Source of the DNA: Cupriavidus alkaliphilus
GTDB lineage: Bacteria; Pseudomonadota; Gammaproteobacteria; Burkholderiales; Burkholderiaceae
Direction: 5' to 3'
DNA length: 64,000 nt
Assembly: GCF_900094595.1 (NCBI RefSeq)
Contig: NZ_FMAD01000008.1
Coordinates: forward strand, 124,001 to 188,000
Shown here: piece after piece, positions 1 to 8,433 of the stretch
Layout: every line of letters begins with the position of its first letter
Numbering within the stretch: the stretch's first letter is position 1
The notes under the pieces: generated by a model
The model's input: only the letters and a program-made list of their open reading frames with translations
What the model was told of the DNA's origin: nothing
Databases searched by the model: none
Made by a program: the position numbers and the translations under genes

Positions 1-8
1 AGACTGCC

Positions 9-632
9 ATGGCGAATTTTCATGCCCCGCGCCTGCCGGTGCCGGCGCTGCCGCGCGCGCTCGAACTGCGCATCGACGTTGACCTGGCACCCGCCGAGAT
101 CGAGCGCGAACTCGACGCCCTGCACGGCCGCATCGGCCGGCCGGGCGACCGCCTCCATGCGATGCCTGCCCTGCCGGCAGGCGCGCCCGGCCTGCGCCTG
201 CGCTACCGCGAGGCGGACGGCGAGTACTACGTGTATGTGGAGGACGTGATGCAGCGCCGGCTGGCCGGTTATACCGTCTTCAACCGGCTGATCGAGGTCG
301 GCCGCCGGGCCGATCCGTGGGTGCGGGCGCCGCATAGCAAGTTTGCGCCCGCTTACCAGCGCCGCGGCCTGGCCCGGGCGCTCTATCGCTGGGCGCTGGA
401 CGGCGGGCTATGCCTTCTGAGCGGCGCGCGGCAATCGGCCGGCGCCCACGCGCTATGGCTGGCGCTGGCCCCCGACTACGCCATGGGCTATGTCGATTTG
501 CGCAGCAAGACGCTGACGTGGCTCGGCGAAGCCGTCGATGCCGCCACGCGCGATGGGCTGCATACGCGGATGCTGCTGCTCGGCCGCGGCTGGACGCTGG
601 AGGCGTTCATGGCCCGCACCGGCATGTACTGA
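9..632 (+). CDS. Possible GNAT-type N-acetyltransferase
   Basis: The predicted protein has 207 residues. Its middle part has the look of an acetyl-CoA-binding GNAT core: a strand ending LAGYTVFNRL near residue 88-97, then a segment with YQRRGLARALYRWAL near residue 117-131, where the RRGLA stretch resembles the pyrophosphate-binding loop followed by its helix. The last third (residues 150-207) has no recognised motif. No signal peptide or membrane segment is visible. The ATG lies so close to the window edge that an upstream start cannot be excluded. The gene is followed after 15 bp by a convergent small minus-strand gene. The acetyltransferase reading is an inference from pattern only, and the substrate is unknown. 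Confidence 0.5.
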   Translation: MANFHAPRLPVPALPRALELRIDVDLAPAEIERELDALHGRIGRPGDRLHAMPALPAGAPGLRLRYREADGEYYVYVEDVMQRRLAGYTVFNRLIEVGRRADPWVRAPHSKFAPAYQRRGLARALYRWALDGGLCLLSGARQSAGAHALWLALAPDYAMGYVDLRSKTLTWLGEAVDAATRDGLHTRMLLLGRGWTLEAFMARTGMY

Positions 633-647
633 CGCAGCGCGGTTGGC

Positions 648-857
648 TTACAGCCAGCGGATCGGCGCGGCCTCGCGGGCATTGGCCGCGTACAGCGTCC
701 AGCCCTGCGCAAAGTAAGCGCGCACGCGCGCGGCCAGCGACTGGCCGCCGCCCATGCGGGCGTAATAGGCGACATCGCGCGTCGGCTGCGCCGCCACGGG
801 CTGCGAGGCCTTCGGCTGTGCGGGCTGGCGATAGAGGGTGTCGGCGAGTGCTTGCAT
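648..857 (-). CDS. Small hypothetical protein, 69 aa
   Basis: The reading frame is open further upstream (to 992). The ATG at 857 was chosen because an AAGGAAA ribosome-binding site precedes it at good spacing and because the upstream part of the frame is rich in Arg and Ser as expected for non-coding GC-rich DNA. The protein starts MQALADTLYRQ and ends APIRWL. It contains an Ala/Arg/Tyr-rich helix-prone stretch around residues 30-60 and no signal peptide. I do not recognise the family. It ends 15 bp from the end of the preceding plus-strand gene, so the two are convergent. Confidence 0.5.
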   Translation of the reverse strand: MQALADTLYRQPAQPKASQPVAAQPTRDVAYYARMGGGQSLAARVRAYFAQGWTLYAANAREAAPIRWL

Positions 858-1324
858 GGCGATTTTCCTTTTTCGGTCGGAAACAGGTTTAGTGTCTCGT
901 GAAGCACTTCTGGCCGGGATTCGGCCTGGGTCGCGAGACGATTCAGGGTTATCCCTAGTATAGAGAAGTCGACCGCCGGGCATCCGGGTCATTCCCTATA
1001 GGCCGTATATGCATCGCCTGATAACGGCAGCCGCCGAAAACGCCACCTGCAGCGGCCGCGACATCTGGAGATACCCATGCATCACATTCGATATTCTCCG
1101 TCGCACATGCCGCGCATTGAGCGTCGGTGATGATGGCACGCGCCGCCTCACCTAGCCTTCAGCCTTGCCCGGATCACGCCCACAGAAGGCACCGACAAGC
1201 GGCACACCGATAACAGCGGGGTTGGCCAGGATTTCCGCCTCCAGCCCAGACCAGAACCACGTGAGACCGCCTGACGACGTTCCGCACGACGGACGTTGCA
1301 GCGCCCGCAAGGAGACAGCTCATC
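858..1324. other. Intergenic region with a possible 17-codon leader ORF
   Basis: This stretch of 467 bp separates the small minus-strand gene from the permease gene. The left part contains the ribosome-binding site and presumably the promoter of the small gene. At 1077-1130 there is an ATG preceded by GGAG at a spacing of 6 that opens a frame of 17 codons with three histidines near its start (MHHIRYSPSHMPRIERR). I see no riboswitch fold and no clear sigma-70 promoter. The right end carries an AAGGAGA ribosome-binding site for the permease. Confidence 0.3.
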
Positions 1325-2728
1325 ATGATCGAACAACCCTATCCGTCGTCCGCGGCGGAGGCCGATCCCGCACGCCCCCACGTCCCCCATGTTCCGGAAG
1401 TCAAAGGCCGGCTCGACGCGTTCTTCGAGATCACCGCGCGCGGCAGCACCCAGCGCCAGGAAGTGGTGGCCGGCGTCACCACCTTCATGGCCATGGTCTA
1501 CGCCGTCTTCGTCGTGCCGGGCATGCTCGGCAAGGCCGGCTTCGACACCAGCGCGGTCTTTGTCGCGGTGTGCCTGACCACGGCCTTCGGCTCGCTGCTG
1601 ATGGGCCTGTGGGCCAAGCTGCCGATCGCCATCGGCTGCGCCATCTCGCTGACCGCGTTCATGGCCTTCGGCCTGGTGCTGGGCCAGGGCCTGTCGCCGG
1701 CGGTCGCGCTCGGCGCGGTGTTCCTGATGGGCCTGATCTTCACCGCGATCTCGGTCACCGGCGTGCGCAGCTGGATCCTGCGCAACCTGCCGGCCGGCGT
1801 GGCGCACGGCACCGGCATCGGCATCGGCCTGTTCCTGCTGCTGATCGCCTCGAATGAAGTCGGGCTGGTGGTCAAGAACACGCATGCCGGCCTGCCGGTG
1901 GCGCTGGGCAAGATCACCTCGTTCCCGGTGGTGATGTCGGTGCTGGGCCTGGCCGCGATCTTCGGGCTGGAGCGCCGCAAGGTGCCGGGCGGGATCCTGC
2001 TGGTGATCATCGCCATCTCGGCGCTGGGCCTGGCCTTCGATCCGGCGGTGAAGTTCACCGGCGTGTTCGCGCTGCCGTCGCTGAGCGCACCGGGCCACGA
2101 GTCGCTGATCGGCGCCATGGACGTGCGCGGCGCGCTGACCGCCGCCGTGCTGCCGAGCGTGCTGGCACTGGTGATGACCGCGGTGTTCGACGCCACCGGC
2201 ACCATCCGCGCCGTCGCCGGGCAGGCCGGGCAGCTCAATGCCGCCGGCCATATCCACAACGGCGGACGCGCGCTGACCGCGGACTCGGTCAGCTCGATCT
2301 TCTCGGGCATGTTCGGCGGCGCCCCGGCCGCGGCCTATATCGAGTCGACCGTCGGCGTCGCCGCCGGCGCCAAGACCGGCCTGACCGCGGTGGTGGTGGG
2401 CCTGCTGTTCGTCGCGGTGATGTTCTTCTCGCCGCTGGCCGCGCTGGTGCCGTCGTACGCCACCGCGCCCGCGCTGATGTACGTCGGCCTGCTGATGCTG
2501 TCGAGCGTCAGCCGCCTGCACATGGATGACCTGGTCGACGCACTGGCCGGCCTGGTCTGCGCCGTGTTCATCGTGCTGACCTGCAATATCGTCACCGGCA
2601 TCATGCTCGGCTTCTGCACCCTGGTGGTGGGCCGCGTCGTGGCCGGCGAATGGCGCAAGCTCAATCTCGGCACCGTGGCGATCGCGGTGGTGCTGGCTGC
2701 GTTCTACGCCGGCGGCTGGGCGATCTGA
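1325..2728 (+). CDS. NCS2-family (AzgA/GhxP-like) purine permease
   Basis: This 467-residue polytopic membrane protein matches the AzgA-like branch of the NCS2 nucleobase:cation symporters. Members import adenine, guanine or hypoxanthine with protons. Family features seen are the N-terminal segment with [16 protein letters not shown] (residues 41-56), the helix with LPIAIGC and then a Phe-Gly-Leu core, the half-helix region [15 protein letters not shown] near residue 297-311 that carries substrate-contact residues, and the [19 protein letters not shown] loop (residues 323-341). At least 12 hydrophobic segments are visible. Length is close to the usual 430-470. An AAGGAGA ribosome-binding site lies before the ATG. 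The exact purine transported cannot be told from sequence. Two hairpins, the second with a T-tract, follow the stop. Confidence 0.88.
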   Translation: MIEQPYPSSAAEADPARPHVPHVPEVKGRLDAFFEITARGSTQRQEVVAGVTTFMAMVYAVFVVPGMLGKAGFDTSAVFVAVCLTTAFGSLLMGLWAKLPIAIGCAISLTAFMAFGLVLGQGLSPAVALGAVFLMGLIFTAISVTGVRSWILRNLPAGVAHGTGIGIGLFLLLIASNEVGLVVKNTHAGLPVALGKITSFPVVMSVLGLAAIFGLERRKVPGGILLVIIAISALGLAFDPAVKFTGVFALPSLSAPGHESLIGAMDVRGALTAAVLPSVLALVMTAVFDATGTIRAVAGQAGQLNAAGHIHNGGRALTADSVSSIFSGMFGGAPAAAYIESTVGVAAGAKTGLTAVVVGLLFVAVMFFSPLAALVPSYATAPALMYVGLLMLSSVSRLHMDDLVDALAGLVCAVFIVLTCNIVTGIMLGFCTLVVGRVVAGEWRKLNLGTVAIAVVLAAFYAGGWAI

Positions 2729-2747
2729 CGCCGCCGCGCATGACCGC

Positions 2748-2767
2748 GTCCCGGCTGCTGCCGGGAC
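2748..2767 (+). terminator. Hairpin downstream of the NCS2 permease
   Basis: An 8-bp perfect stem (GTCCCGGC with GCCGGGAC) encloses a TGCT loop 19 bp after the permease stop. There is no T-run directly after it. It may work with the stronger terminator about 45 bp downstream. Confidence 0.45.
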
Positions 2768-2812
2768 GCTGACAACCAGATGTCTCCTCCACCGCGATCC
2801 AGGTGGATTTCA

Positions 2813-2848
2813 AGCCCGGGCTTCCTGCTTTCCCGGGCTGTTTTTTTT
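2813..2848 (+). terminator. Rho-independent terminator
   Basis: An 8-bp stem (AGCCCGGG with CCCGGGCT) with an 11-nt loop is followed directly by eight T residues (2841-2848 after a single G). This is a canonical intrinsic terminator for the permease transcript. It lies just before the end of the convergent VOC gene. Confidence 0.85.
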
Positions 2849-2874
2849 GGCGCTGGCCGGGCGCGATGGCACCT

Positions 2875-3285
2875 TCATTGCGACGCCTGCATTGCCGCCA
2901 TATCCATGTACACCAGCTCCCAGACATGGCCGTCCAGGTCCTGGAAGCCGTGGCCATACATAAAGCCCAGGTCCATTGGCGGCTTGTAGGTATTGCCGCC
3001 CGCCAGCACCGCGGCATTGACCATTTCATCGACGCGGGCCCGGGTTTCCATCGACAGGCAAACCAGCACTTCGGTGGCTTTGCGCGCATCGCAGATGTCA
3101 TTGGGCGAGAACGTGCGGAACTTGGCTTCGGTGAGCAGCATCACGAAAATGTTCTCGCCGACGATCATGCAGGTGCCGGTATCGTCGGTAAATTGCGGAT
3201 TGAAGGTAAAGCCCAGCTGGGTAAAGAAGGCAATCGACTTTTGCAGGTCGCGCACGGGTAAATTGAGAAAGATCTGCTGACTCAT
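2875..3285 (-). CDS. VOC-family (glyoxalase/bleomycin-resistance-like) protein
   Basis: The 136-residue protein has the single-domain layout of the vicinal oxygen chelate superfamily with paired beta-alpha-beta-beta-beta modules. The first module begins FLNLPVRDLQKSIAFFTQLGF (residues 6-26), and the second ends FQDLDGHVWELVYMD (residues 114-128), where the Asp-x-Asp-Gly-His-x-Trp-Glu motif supplies the usual C-terminal metal-ligand glutamate. It resembles the lactoylglutathione lyase-like VOC proteins of unknown substrate that are common in beta-proteobacteria. The ATG is preceded by GGAGCCCCCT, a moderate ribosome-binding site. No partner gene is adjacent, so the function remains general. 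Confidence 0.85.
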   Translation of the reverse strand: MSQQIFLNLPVRDLQKSIAFFTQLGFTFNPQFTDDTGTCMIVGENIFVMLLTEAKFRTFSPNDICDARKATEVLVCLSMETRARVDEMVNAAVLAGGNTYKPPMDLGFMYGHGFQDLDGHVWELVYMDMAAMQASQ

Positions 3286-3611
3286 AGGGGGCTCCGGTAG
3301 TCGTGGCTTGGCACTGCGCGGGGCGCAGACAAACAGTCTAGGCGCTAAAGCCAGGCGGCGCGCGTAATTCGATTGGCCCTAAATGAGGGAAAAAAATAGG
3401 AAGCCCGGCGCAGCAAAACCGTCATTGAGGGGGCAATGTCGCGGCCATGGACGCGCCAATCGTTCCCGCATTGGGCGTGACAATCATAGCGACAAGCCGC
3501 CCGACAATCTGTCCGTGCAATCTGCGTTATTTTTTGTAAAATTTTTCCAGGTGCTCTGTCACCGGAATTTCTAGTACCATGCAGCGGCCTAATTGCAGAA
3601 AGGGGATATAA
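3286..3611. other. AT-enriched intergenic region upstream of the H-NS-type gene
   Basis: This region of 326 bp separates the divergent VOC and H-NS-type genes. Its right half is much richer in A and T than the surrounding DNA. It includes a TAAAAT hexamer at 3537-3542 that could be a -10 element, but no convincing -35 at the proper distance. AT-rich curved upstream DNA is typical of autoregulated H-NS-family genes. No ORF or repeat is seen. Confidence 0.35.
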
Positions 3612-3920
3612 ATGGCGACATACAAGCAACTCCTGGCTGAGAAGGAAGCGCTGGAAGCCAAGCTGAATGAAGTGCGCGCGACCGAAGTAGCGGGCGTGAT
3701 CGATAAAATCCGCGACCTGATGACCGAATATGGCCTGACCGCGGAAGACATCCTGCCCCGGCGCAAGCGTGGCCGTCCTGCCGGCAGCAGCGCGCGCAAG
3801 ACTGCCGCCGCCCTGCCCCCGAAGTACATGGACCCCAAGACCGGCAAGACCTGGTCGGGCCGCGGCCGTGCCCCGGCCTGGCTGGGCAAGCGCCCGGAGC
3901 GCTTCCTGATCGAGCAGTAA
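3612..3920 (+). CDS. H-NS histone-family nucleoid protein
   Basis: This 102-residue protein matches the short H-NS-like proteins of Burkholderiales (BpH3/HvrA type). An N-terminal coiled-coil oligomerisation helix (residues 3-45, repeating Leu/Ala/Glu/Lys) is followed by a basic linker RRKRGRPAG, which itself looks like an AT-hook (residues 50-58), and a C-terminal DNA-binding domain with the signature DPKTGKTWSGRGRAPAWL (residues 74-91). Such proteins bind AT-rich minor grooves and silence transferred genes. A GAAAGGGGATATAA ribosome-binding region precedes the ATG. The gene is monocistronic, with an 11-bp-stem terminator shared with the convergent lipoprotein gene. Confidence 0.9.
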   Translation: MATYKQLLAEKEALEAKLNEVRATEVAGVIDKIRDLMTEYGLTAEDILPRRKRGRPAGSSARKTAAALPPKYMDPKTGKTWSGRGRAPAWLGKRPERFLIEQ

Positions 3921-3972
3921 ACCAGTCCTGCCCCGGGGCTCAGCGGACCGATCCGGTTGCCCGCTGCCCCGC

Positions 3973-4007
3973 AAACCCGTCCGCAGCCGGGGGGCCCGGA
4001 CGGGTTT
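3973..4007. terminator. Bidirectional terminator between H-NS-type and lipoprotein genes
   Basis: A perfect 11-bp stem (AAACCCGTCCG with CGGACGGGTTT) encloses a GC-rich 13-nt loop. The stem starts with A residues and ends in T residues, so it can terminate both the plus-strand H-NS-type gene and the minus-strand lipoprotein gene, whose stop codon begins at the last stem base. Confidence 0.75.
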
Positions 4008-4591
4008 CACAACGCCTGACAGACATAATCCTTGCGCAGCGCCCTGAAGCCCTGCTGCGTCGGCTCGGCCGCCAGGCGCGCGCCGCCGTCGGCCAGCGGC
4101 TGCAGGCGCAAGATCCGCGCCGAACACTGGCTGGCGGTCTCGTCCCGCTGGTAGCGGATCTCGTACTGCGCGCCAGCCACCGGCACGAACGACACGCCCG
4201 CGGCGCAGCGCATCTCGGGCAGCGGCGGCGCGGCCGCCGAAGTTACCGCCACATAGATGCGCCGGCCCGCCTCGACCAGCCGTTCACGGGTGCGCGCGGC
4301 CGGCTCCGGCGAACGCCCGGCCATGTCGAGGCCGCGCTCCCTTCCCATCGCCGACAACTGCCTGCCCATCCCCGCCAGCACCAGCGGCCGGGCCGGATCC
4401 GGACACCCGGCCGGATCGACGATGGTGAACGAGGTGTTTTCGTCGGTGCTGGTCACCAGCCGCACGCTGGCGGACGGCGCACCGGCAGGTACCCGGTATT
4501 GCGCCACGCAACCCGACACCGCCGCGGCGGTGGCAAGCAATGGCAACACGGCAAGGCGGCGCGGGAAGGCGAACGACCGGTCATGGCGCAT
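4007..4591 (-). CDS. Hypothetical lipoprotein
   Basis: The frame is open upstream to 4900. The ATG at 4591 gives a proper lipoprotein signal: a basic start (MRHDRSFAFPRRL), a hydrophobic core and the lipobox VSGC ending at Cys28. The mature part of about 166 residues has three further cysteines (residues 61, 128 and 155) and ends RKDYVCQAL. The pattern of a short beta-rich domain with a conserved C-terminal Cys is seen in small outer-membrane-anchored proteins of unknown role. I do not recognise a named family. No operon partner is present. It converges on the H-NS-type gene through a shared terminator. Confidence 0.6.
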   Translation of the reverse strand: MRHDRSFAFPRRLAVLPLLATAAAVSGCVAQYRVPAGAPSASVRLVTSTDENTSFTIVDPAGCPDPARPLVLAGMGRQLSAMGRERGLDMAGRSPEPAARTRERLVEAGRRIYVAVTSAAAPPLPEMRCAAGVSFVPVAGAQYEIRYQRDETASQCSARILRLQPLADGGARLAAEPTQQGFRALRKDYVCQAL

Positions 4592-5120
4592 GGCGGCGGG
4601 CAGATTGAGTCGCGGAATGTGGATGCCGGGCTGGGTACAGCGTTGGCGGCACGATGACGCAAAATGGGCCATGGATGCCGTCGGATCGCGCTGCGGCCCA
4701 CCCAACCGTCGGCGGCCGCTGGTGCCGGAGCTGTCCCGCCATGCCGCCAAAGCCACCCAGCATACCCGCTTCCACGGCCCACTGGCAGCCGCACAAACCC
4801 ATGTTGAAAACTCCGACGTGATATCCACAGAATCTGTGGATATCCTGCCGCGCACTGTCCGAAAACCGCGGTCTGTGCGCCACCGCACCGGACTGCCCAA
4901 AATTTAAGCAACGGGTTGCAGCGACCCGCCAAGCCAGCCGCGACGCGGGCCTCACTGTCGCCTGGCATCCAAACACGCCTGCGTGAGCGTCCGTTAAGCT
5001 GCCTGGCCCACACTTCCGGCCGCCCCGCACCCTTGAAGGGCCCATCGTCACCGCGTAATCTCTTTCGTACCGGGGGCTGCACGGGCGCATTTGCGCCACT
5101 TTGCCAGCCAGAAAACGACG
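4592..5120. other. Intergenic region with a long perfect inverted repeat
   Basis: This region of about 530 bp lies between the divergently oriented lipoprotein and AraC genes. It holds no convincing gene. Its notable content is the 25-nt inverted repeat at 4820-4844, listed separately. The AraC-family gene starts at the right end. Confidence 0.5.
4820..4844. repeat. 25-nt perfect inverted repeat with DnaA-box-like arms
   Basis: Two 12-nt arms, GATATCCACAGA and its exact reverse complement, flank a single A at 4832. Each arm contains ATATCCACA, one base away from the DnaA-box consensus TTWTNCACA, in head-to-head orientation. It could be an operator for a dimeric regulator or a transcript hairpin. 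It has no T-tract, so it is a poor terminator. Confidence 0.7.
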
Positions 5121-6149
5121 ATGCCACAACAAGAGCCTATCCAGGCCGGGCCGTTGCCTCGTGACCTGCTGCACGCACTGCGTGAAGGCGGTTACGACGT
5201 ATCGGCACTCGCGCCTGCCCCGGAATCCGACACCGACTCCGACTCCTGCGACCACCAACCCGCCGCGCACGCGGCCGACCCGCAACAGGCCATCCACCTG
5301 CTGCTGGCCGTCTATCACGCCACCGGCGACCCCGCCATCGGATTGTGGCTGGGCAGCCGGATGCCGCCCGACCTGCTCGGCCTGGCCGGCCTGCCCGCCA
5401 TGGCCGGCCCGTCATTGGGCACGGCCCTGCGGCGCATCGCGCGCTACCAGAAGCTGCTCGCCGGCGACCGCGTGGAGCTGCGCCGCCAGGGCGACGAAGC
5501 CTGGGTCTGCATCCGCCCGAGCGATCCCGAGGCGCCCGACAGCCGGCCGCGCATCGACATGGAGCTGTGCTCGCTGCTGGCCTTCGGCCGGCGCTTCACG
5601 CGCAAGCCGCTGCATCCGCTGCGGGTATCGCTGCGCATCGGCCAGCCGGCCTGGCACCTGCGCTATACCGAGGCCTTCGACTGCCCGGTGCGCTTCGGCG
5701 AGCCCGAAGACGCGATCGTGTTCGGCCGCCGCGACCTGGCGCTGCGGCTGATGGCGCGCGACCGCTCCAGCCCCGCGGCACCGCCCGCCAGCCGCGACCT
5801 GCGGCCGGCAGCGGCCTCGCTCTACGATGTGCGCAGCGCCCTGCAGCAGCTGGCCGGCGACCGCGCCCTGAGCCTGGCCGCGGTGGCACGCCACCTCGAC
5901 ATCAGCGAGCGCACGCTGCAGCGCCGGCTGATGGCCGCCGGCACCAGCTTCCGCACGCTATGCGAAGACGCGCGGCGCGAGCTGGCCGGCCACTACCTGA
6001 GCGAAGGCGCGCTGTCGCTCGGCGAGATCGCGTTCCGGCTCGGCTTCGACGATGCCAACTCGTTCTTCCGCGCGTTCCGCCGCTGGACCGGCATGACGCC
6101 GGGCGACTACCGGCGCCACGCCATGCCCGCGGCCCAGCCGCCGGCATAG
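5121..6149 (+). CDS. AraC-family transcriptional regulator (Arabinose_bd type)
   Basis: The protein (342 residues from ATG 5121) has the layout of the OruR/ArgR-like AraC proteins. A long N-terminal ligand domain (residues about 10-215, with the stretch LGLAGLPAMAGPSLGTALRRIARY) is followed by a C-terminal pair of helix-turn-helix motifs. The first HTH is near LSLAAVARHLDISERTLQRRL and the second near LSLGEIAFRLGFDDANSFFRAF, ending with the family signature RRWTGMTPGDYRR. A TTG codon at 5091 could extend the protein by 10 residues, but the ATG is preferred. It sits alone, 13 bp from a convergent LysR gene, so its target is unknown. Confidence 0.85.
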   Translation: MPQQEPIQAGPLPRDLLHALREGGYDVSALAPAPESDTDSDSCDHQPAAHAADPQQAIHLLLAVYHATGDPAIGLWLGSRMPPDLLGLAGLPAMAGPSLGTALRRIARYQKLLAGDRVELRRQGDEAWVCIRPSDPEAPDSRPRIDMELCSLLAFGRRFTRKPLHPLRVSLRIGQPAWHLRYTEAFDCPVRFGEPEDAIVFGRRDLALRLMARDRSSPAAPPASRDLRPAAASLYDVRSALQQLAGDRALSLAAVARHLDISERTLQRRLMAAGTSFRTLCEDARRELAGHYLSEGALSLGEIAFRLGFDDANSFFRAFRRWTGMTPGDYRRHAMPAAQPPA

Positions 6150-6162
6150 CGAGGGACCTGGC

Positions 6163-7083
6163 TCACCCGCCGCGGGGCCGCTCCCACGGCGGGTTGTCGC
6201 CAAAGCGCTCGGCCAGGAAATCGACGAAGGCGCGCACGCGCGGCGGCACCAGCCGCCGCTGCGGCATCACCGCATAGATGCCGGTGTCGGCCAGCGGGTA
6301 ATCGGGCAACACCTGCACCAGCCGGCCGGCCTGCAGGTCGGCACAGACATGCCAGGCCGAATGCAGTGCGATGCCAAAGCCCGCCAGCGCCGCGTCGGAC
6401 AGCAGCTCGCCGGTATTGGCCTCGATCCGGCCGCGTACGCGCACGGCAATCTCGCCGCCGGCGCCATCGCCCAGCCGCCAGACATCCTGCCGACCCTGGC
6501 TGCCCACCAGCAGCAGGCAATCGTGCCGCGCCAGGTCCTGCGGCGTGCGCGGCGTGCCGCGCCGGCGCAGGTAGTCGGGCGACGCGCACAGCAGCCGACG
6601 GTTGTTGGCCAAGCGGCGCGCGACCAGCGCCGAGTCGTCGAGCGCGCCGATGCGGATCGCCAGGTCGAAGCCCGCGCTGACCAGGTCGAGCACGTGGTCG
6701 CTCAGGTTGACGCTGAGCGATACCCCGGGATGCCGCACCAGGAATTCCGGCAGCAGCGGCGAGACGTAAAGCCGCCCGAACGACGACGACGTCGTCACCC
6801 GCAAGGTGCCGGTGATGCCGGTGCCGGCCTGCCGCAACGACGCCCCCAGCGCCTCCAGGTCGTCTACCAGCGCGCGCCCCTGCTCGGCCAGCACTGCGCC
6901 CTCGGGGGTCGCGTGCAGCCGCCGCGTGGTGCGATGCAGCAGGCGCACGCCCAGCTCGCGTTCCAGCCGCTGCAAGCGCTGGCTGGCCACCGCCACCGAC
7001 AGGTCCAGGCTGCGCGCCGCGGCACTGATCGAGCCCAGGTCGAGCACGCGCAGAAACAGGCCGATATCGCCGATGCGGTCCAT
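6163..7083 (-). CDS. LysR-family regulator, divergent from an MFS exporter
   Basis: The 306-residue protein begins MDRIGDIGLFLRVLDLGSIS, the classic N-terminal helix-turn-helix of LysR regulators (residues 1-60, with a recognition helix near SLDLSVAVASQRLQRLE). An effector domain covers residues 90-300. A TTG codon 9 bp upstream is open, but the ATG fits the family start. It is transcribed away from the MFS gene at 7190. The 106-bp intergenic region carries a TCAAT-N5-ATTGA dyad at 7089-7103, as expected for a LysR operator. By family precedent it probably controls the adjacent transporter and itself. Confidence 0.87.
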   Translation of the reverse strand: MDRIGDIGLFLRVLDLGSISAAARSLDLSVAVASQRLQRLERELGVRLLHRTTRRLHATPEGAVLAEQGRALVDDLEALGASLRQAGTGITGTLRVTTSSSFGRLYVSPLLPEFLVRHPGVSLSVNLSDHVLDLVSAGFDLAIRIGALDDSALVARRLANNRRLLCASPDYLRRRGTPRTPQDLARHDCLLLVGSQGRQDVWRLGDGAGGEIAVRVRGRIEANTGELLSDAALAGFGIALHSAWHVCADLQAGRLVQVLPDYPLADTGIYAVMPQRRLVPPRVRAFVDFLAERFGDNPPWERPRGG

Positions 7084-7088
7084 GATTC

Positions 7089-7103
7089 TCAATGGTTTAT
7101 TGA
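7089..7103. promoter_or_regulatory. Candidate LysR operator (TCAAT-N5-ATTGA)
   Basis: A perfect 15-bp dyad with 5-bp arms lies 5 bp upstream of the LysR ATG, between divergent LysR and MFS genes. Size and placement fit the recognition-site dyads of LysR-type regulators. The assignment rests on position and symmetry only. Confidence 0.45.
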
Positions 7104-7189
7104 AACTGATTATGGATCATGCCGGTTTTTGCTGAAGCCGGAAAGGGCCAGACTGCGGGCTTCGTACTCCCTTGCGACCCTCTTCGACC

Positions 7190-8416
7190 ATGGCTTCCTC
7201 CCCTTCCACCCTCGCCGCTCCCGCCCGGGCCCGGCTCCCGATGGCGTTGTACGCGCTGACGGCCGGTTCCTTCGGCATCGGCTGCGCCGAATTCGTGATC
7301 ATGGGCCTGCTGCTGCAGGTTGCGGCTGACCTGCAGGTGACCATCGCCGCCGCCGGCATGCTGGTGTCCGGCTACGCGCTGGGGGTGTTCGCCGGCGCGC
7401 CGGTGCTGACGCTGCTGACGCGCCGCATGCCGCGCAAGGCGGTGCTGCTGGCGCTGATGGTGATCTATACCGTCGGCAACGCCGCCTGCGCGCTGGCGCC
7501 CGACTACACCACGCTGATGATCGCGCGCGTGCTGACCTCGCTCACGCATGGCACCTTCTTCGGCGTCGGCGCCGTGGTCGCGACCGGGCTGGTGCCGGAG
7601 GACCGCCGTGCCTCGGCGATTTCCGTGATGTTTTCGGGCCTGACCCTGGCCACGCTGCTGGGCATGCCCGCCGGCGCCTGGCTGGGCCTGCACCTGGGCT
7701 GGCGCTCGACCTTCTGGGCCATGACGCTGGTCGGGCTGCTGTCGCTGGCGGTGATCGCGCTGCTGGTGCAGAAGAGCCAGGACCACGGCGCGCGCGTGGC
7801 GCTGCGCGACGAGCTGGCCACCATCGGCCGCCCGCAGGTGCTGCTGGGGCTGTTGATGACGGTGCTGCAGTCGATGGGGATCTTCGCCGTGATCACCTAC
7901 GTGCAGCCGCTGCTGACACGCGTGTCGGGCTTTGGCGAGGCGGCGGTATCGCCGATCCTGCTGCTGTTCGGCGCCGGCATGATCATCGGCAACGTGCTGG
8001 GCGGCCGCTTTGCCGACCGCGCCCCGACGCGCGCCGTGCTGACTACGCTGGCGGCGCTGACGCTGGTGCTGGCGGCGATGACGCTGGCCATCCACAGCCA
8101 GGTGCTGGTGGTGGCCTTCGTCGGTATCCTCGGCGTCGCAGCCTTTGCCACGGTGTCGCCGCTGCAGCTGCGCGTGCTGCGCCACGCCCACGGCGCCGGC
8201 GAGAACCTGGCATCGAGCTTCAATATCGCCGCGTTCAACCTCGGCAACGGCCTGGGCGCGTGGATGGGCGGAGTGGTGGTCGACCACGGCCCGGGGCTGG
8301 CGGCACTGCCCTGGGTTGCGGCACTGGCGCCGATGGCGGCGCTGGCGGTGGCGTGGCTGAGCGTGAAGCGGGAACAAGGCGCGCGCGCCCGCGCGCCGAT
8401 GGCGGCCTGCCCCTGA
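7190..8416 (+). CDS. MFS transporter, DHA1-type (AraJ/YdhP-like efflux)
   Basis: This 408-residue protein has 12 predicted membrane helices and the DHA1 features GFxGCAEF-like TM1 (SFGIGCAEFVIMGLLLQVA), a cytoplasmic loop after TM2 with LTRRMPRKAVLL (motif A) and SLTHGTFFGVGAVVATGLV in the TM4-5 region. The AEF motif in TM1 is characteristic of the AraJ/YdhP/NepI-type sugar and nucleoside exporters, but the substrate cannot be assigned. The ATG is used rather than a TTG 18 bp upstream. It is divergent from a LysR gene that probably regulates it and convergent with nnrS, with a 17-bp gap. Confidence 0.85.
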   Translation: MASSPSTLAAPARARLPMALYALTAGSFGIGCAEFVIMGLLLQVAADLQVTIAAAGMLVSGYALGVFAGAPVLTLLTRRMPRKAVLLALMVIYTVGNAACALAPDYTTLMIARVLTSLTHGTFFGVGAVVATGLVPEDRRASAISVMFSGLTLATLLGMPAGAWLGLHLGWRSTFWAMTLVGLLSLAVIALLVQKSQDHGARVALRDELATIGRPQVLLGLLMTVLQSMGIFAVITYVQPLLTRVSGFGEAAVSPILLLFGAGMIIGNVLGGRFADRAPTRAVLTTLAALTLVLAAMTLAIHSQVLVVAFVGILGVAAFATVSPLQLRVLRHAHGAGENLASSFNIAAFNLGNGLGAWMGGVVVDHGPGLAALPWVAALAPMAALAVAWLSVKREQGARARAPMAACP

Positions 8417-8433
8417 GCCCCCGCGCGATATCG

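Noticed and set aside
858..1324. Purine riboswitch upstream of the permease
   Set aside because: I could not find the conserved core and loop-loop elements, and the region is not organised as a three-way junction by eye.
1148..2521. 457-codon minus-strand frame opposite the NCS2 permease
   Set aside because: His/Gln/Arg/Gly-rich low-complexity translation typical of antisense shadows; the permease on the plus strand is well supported.
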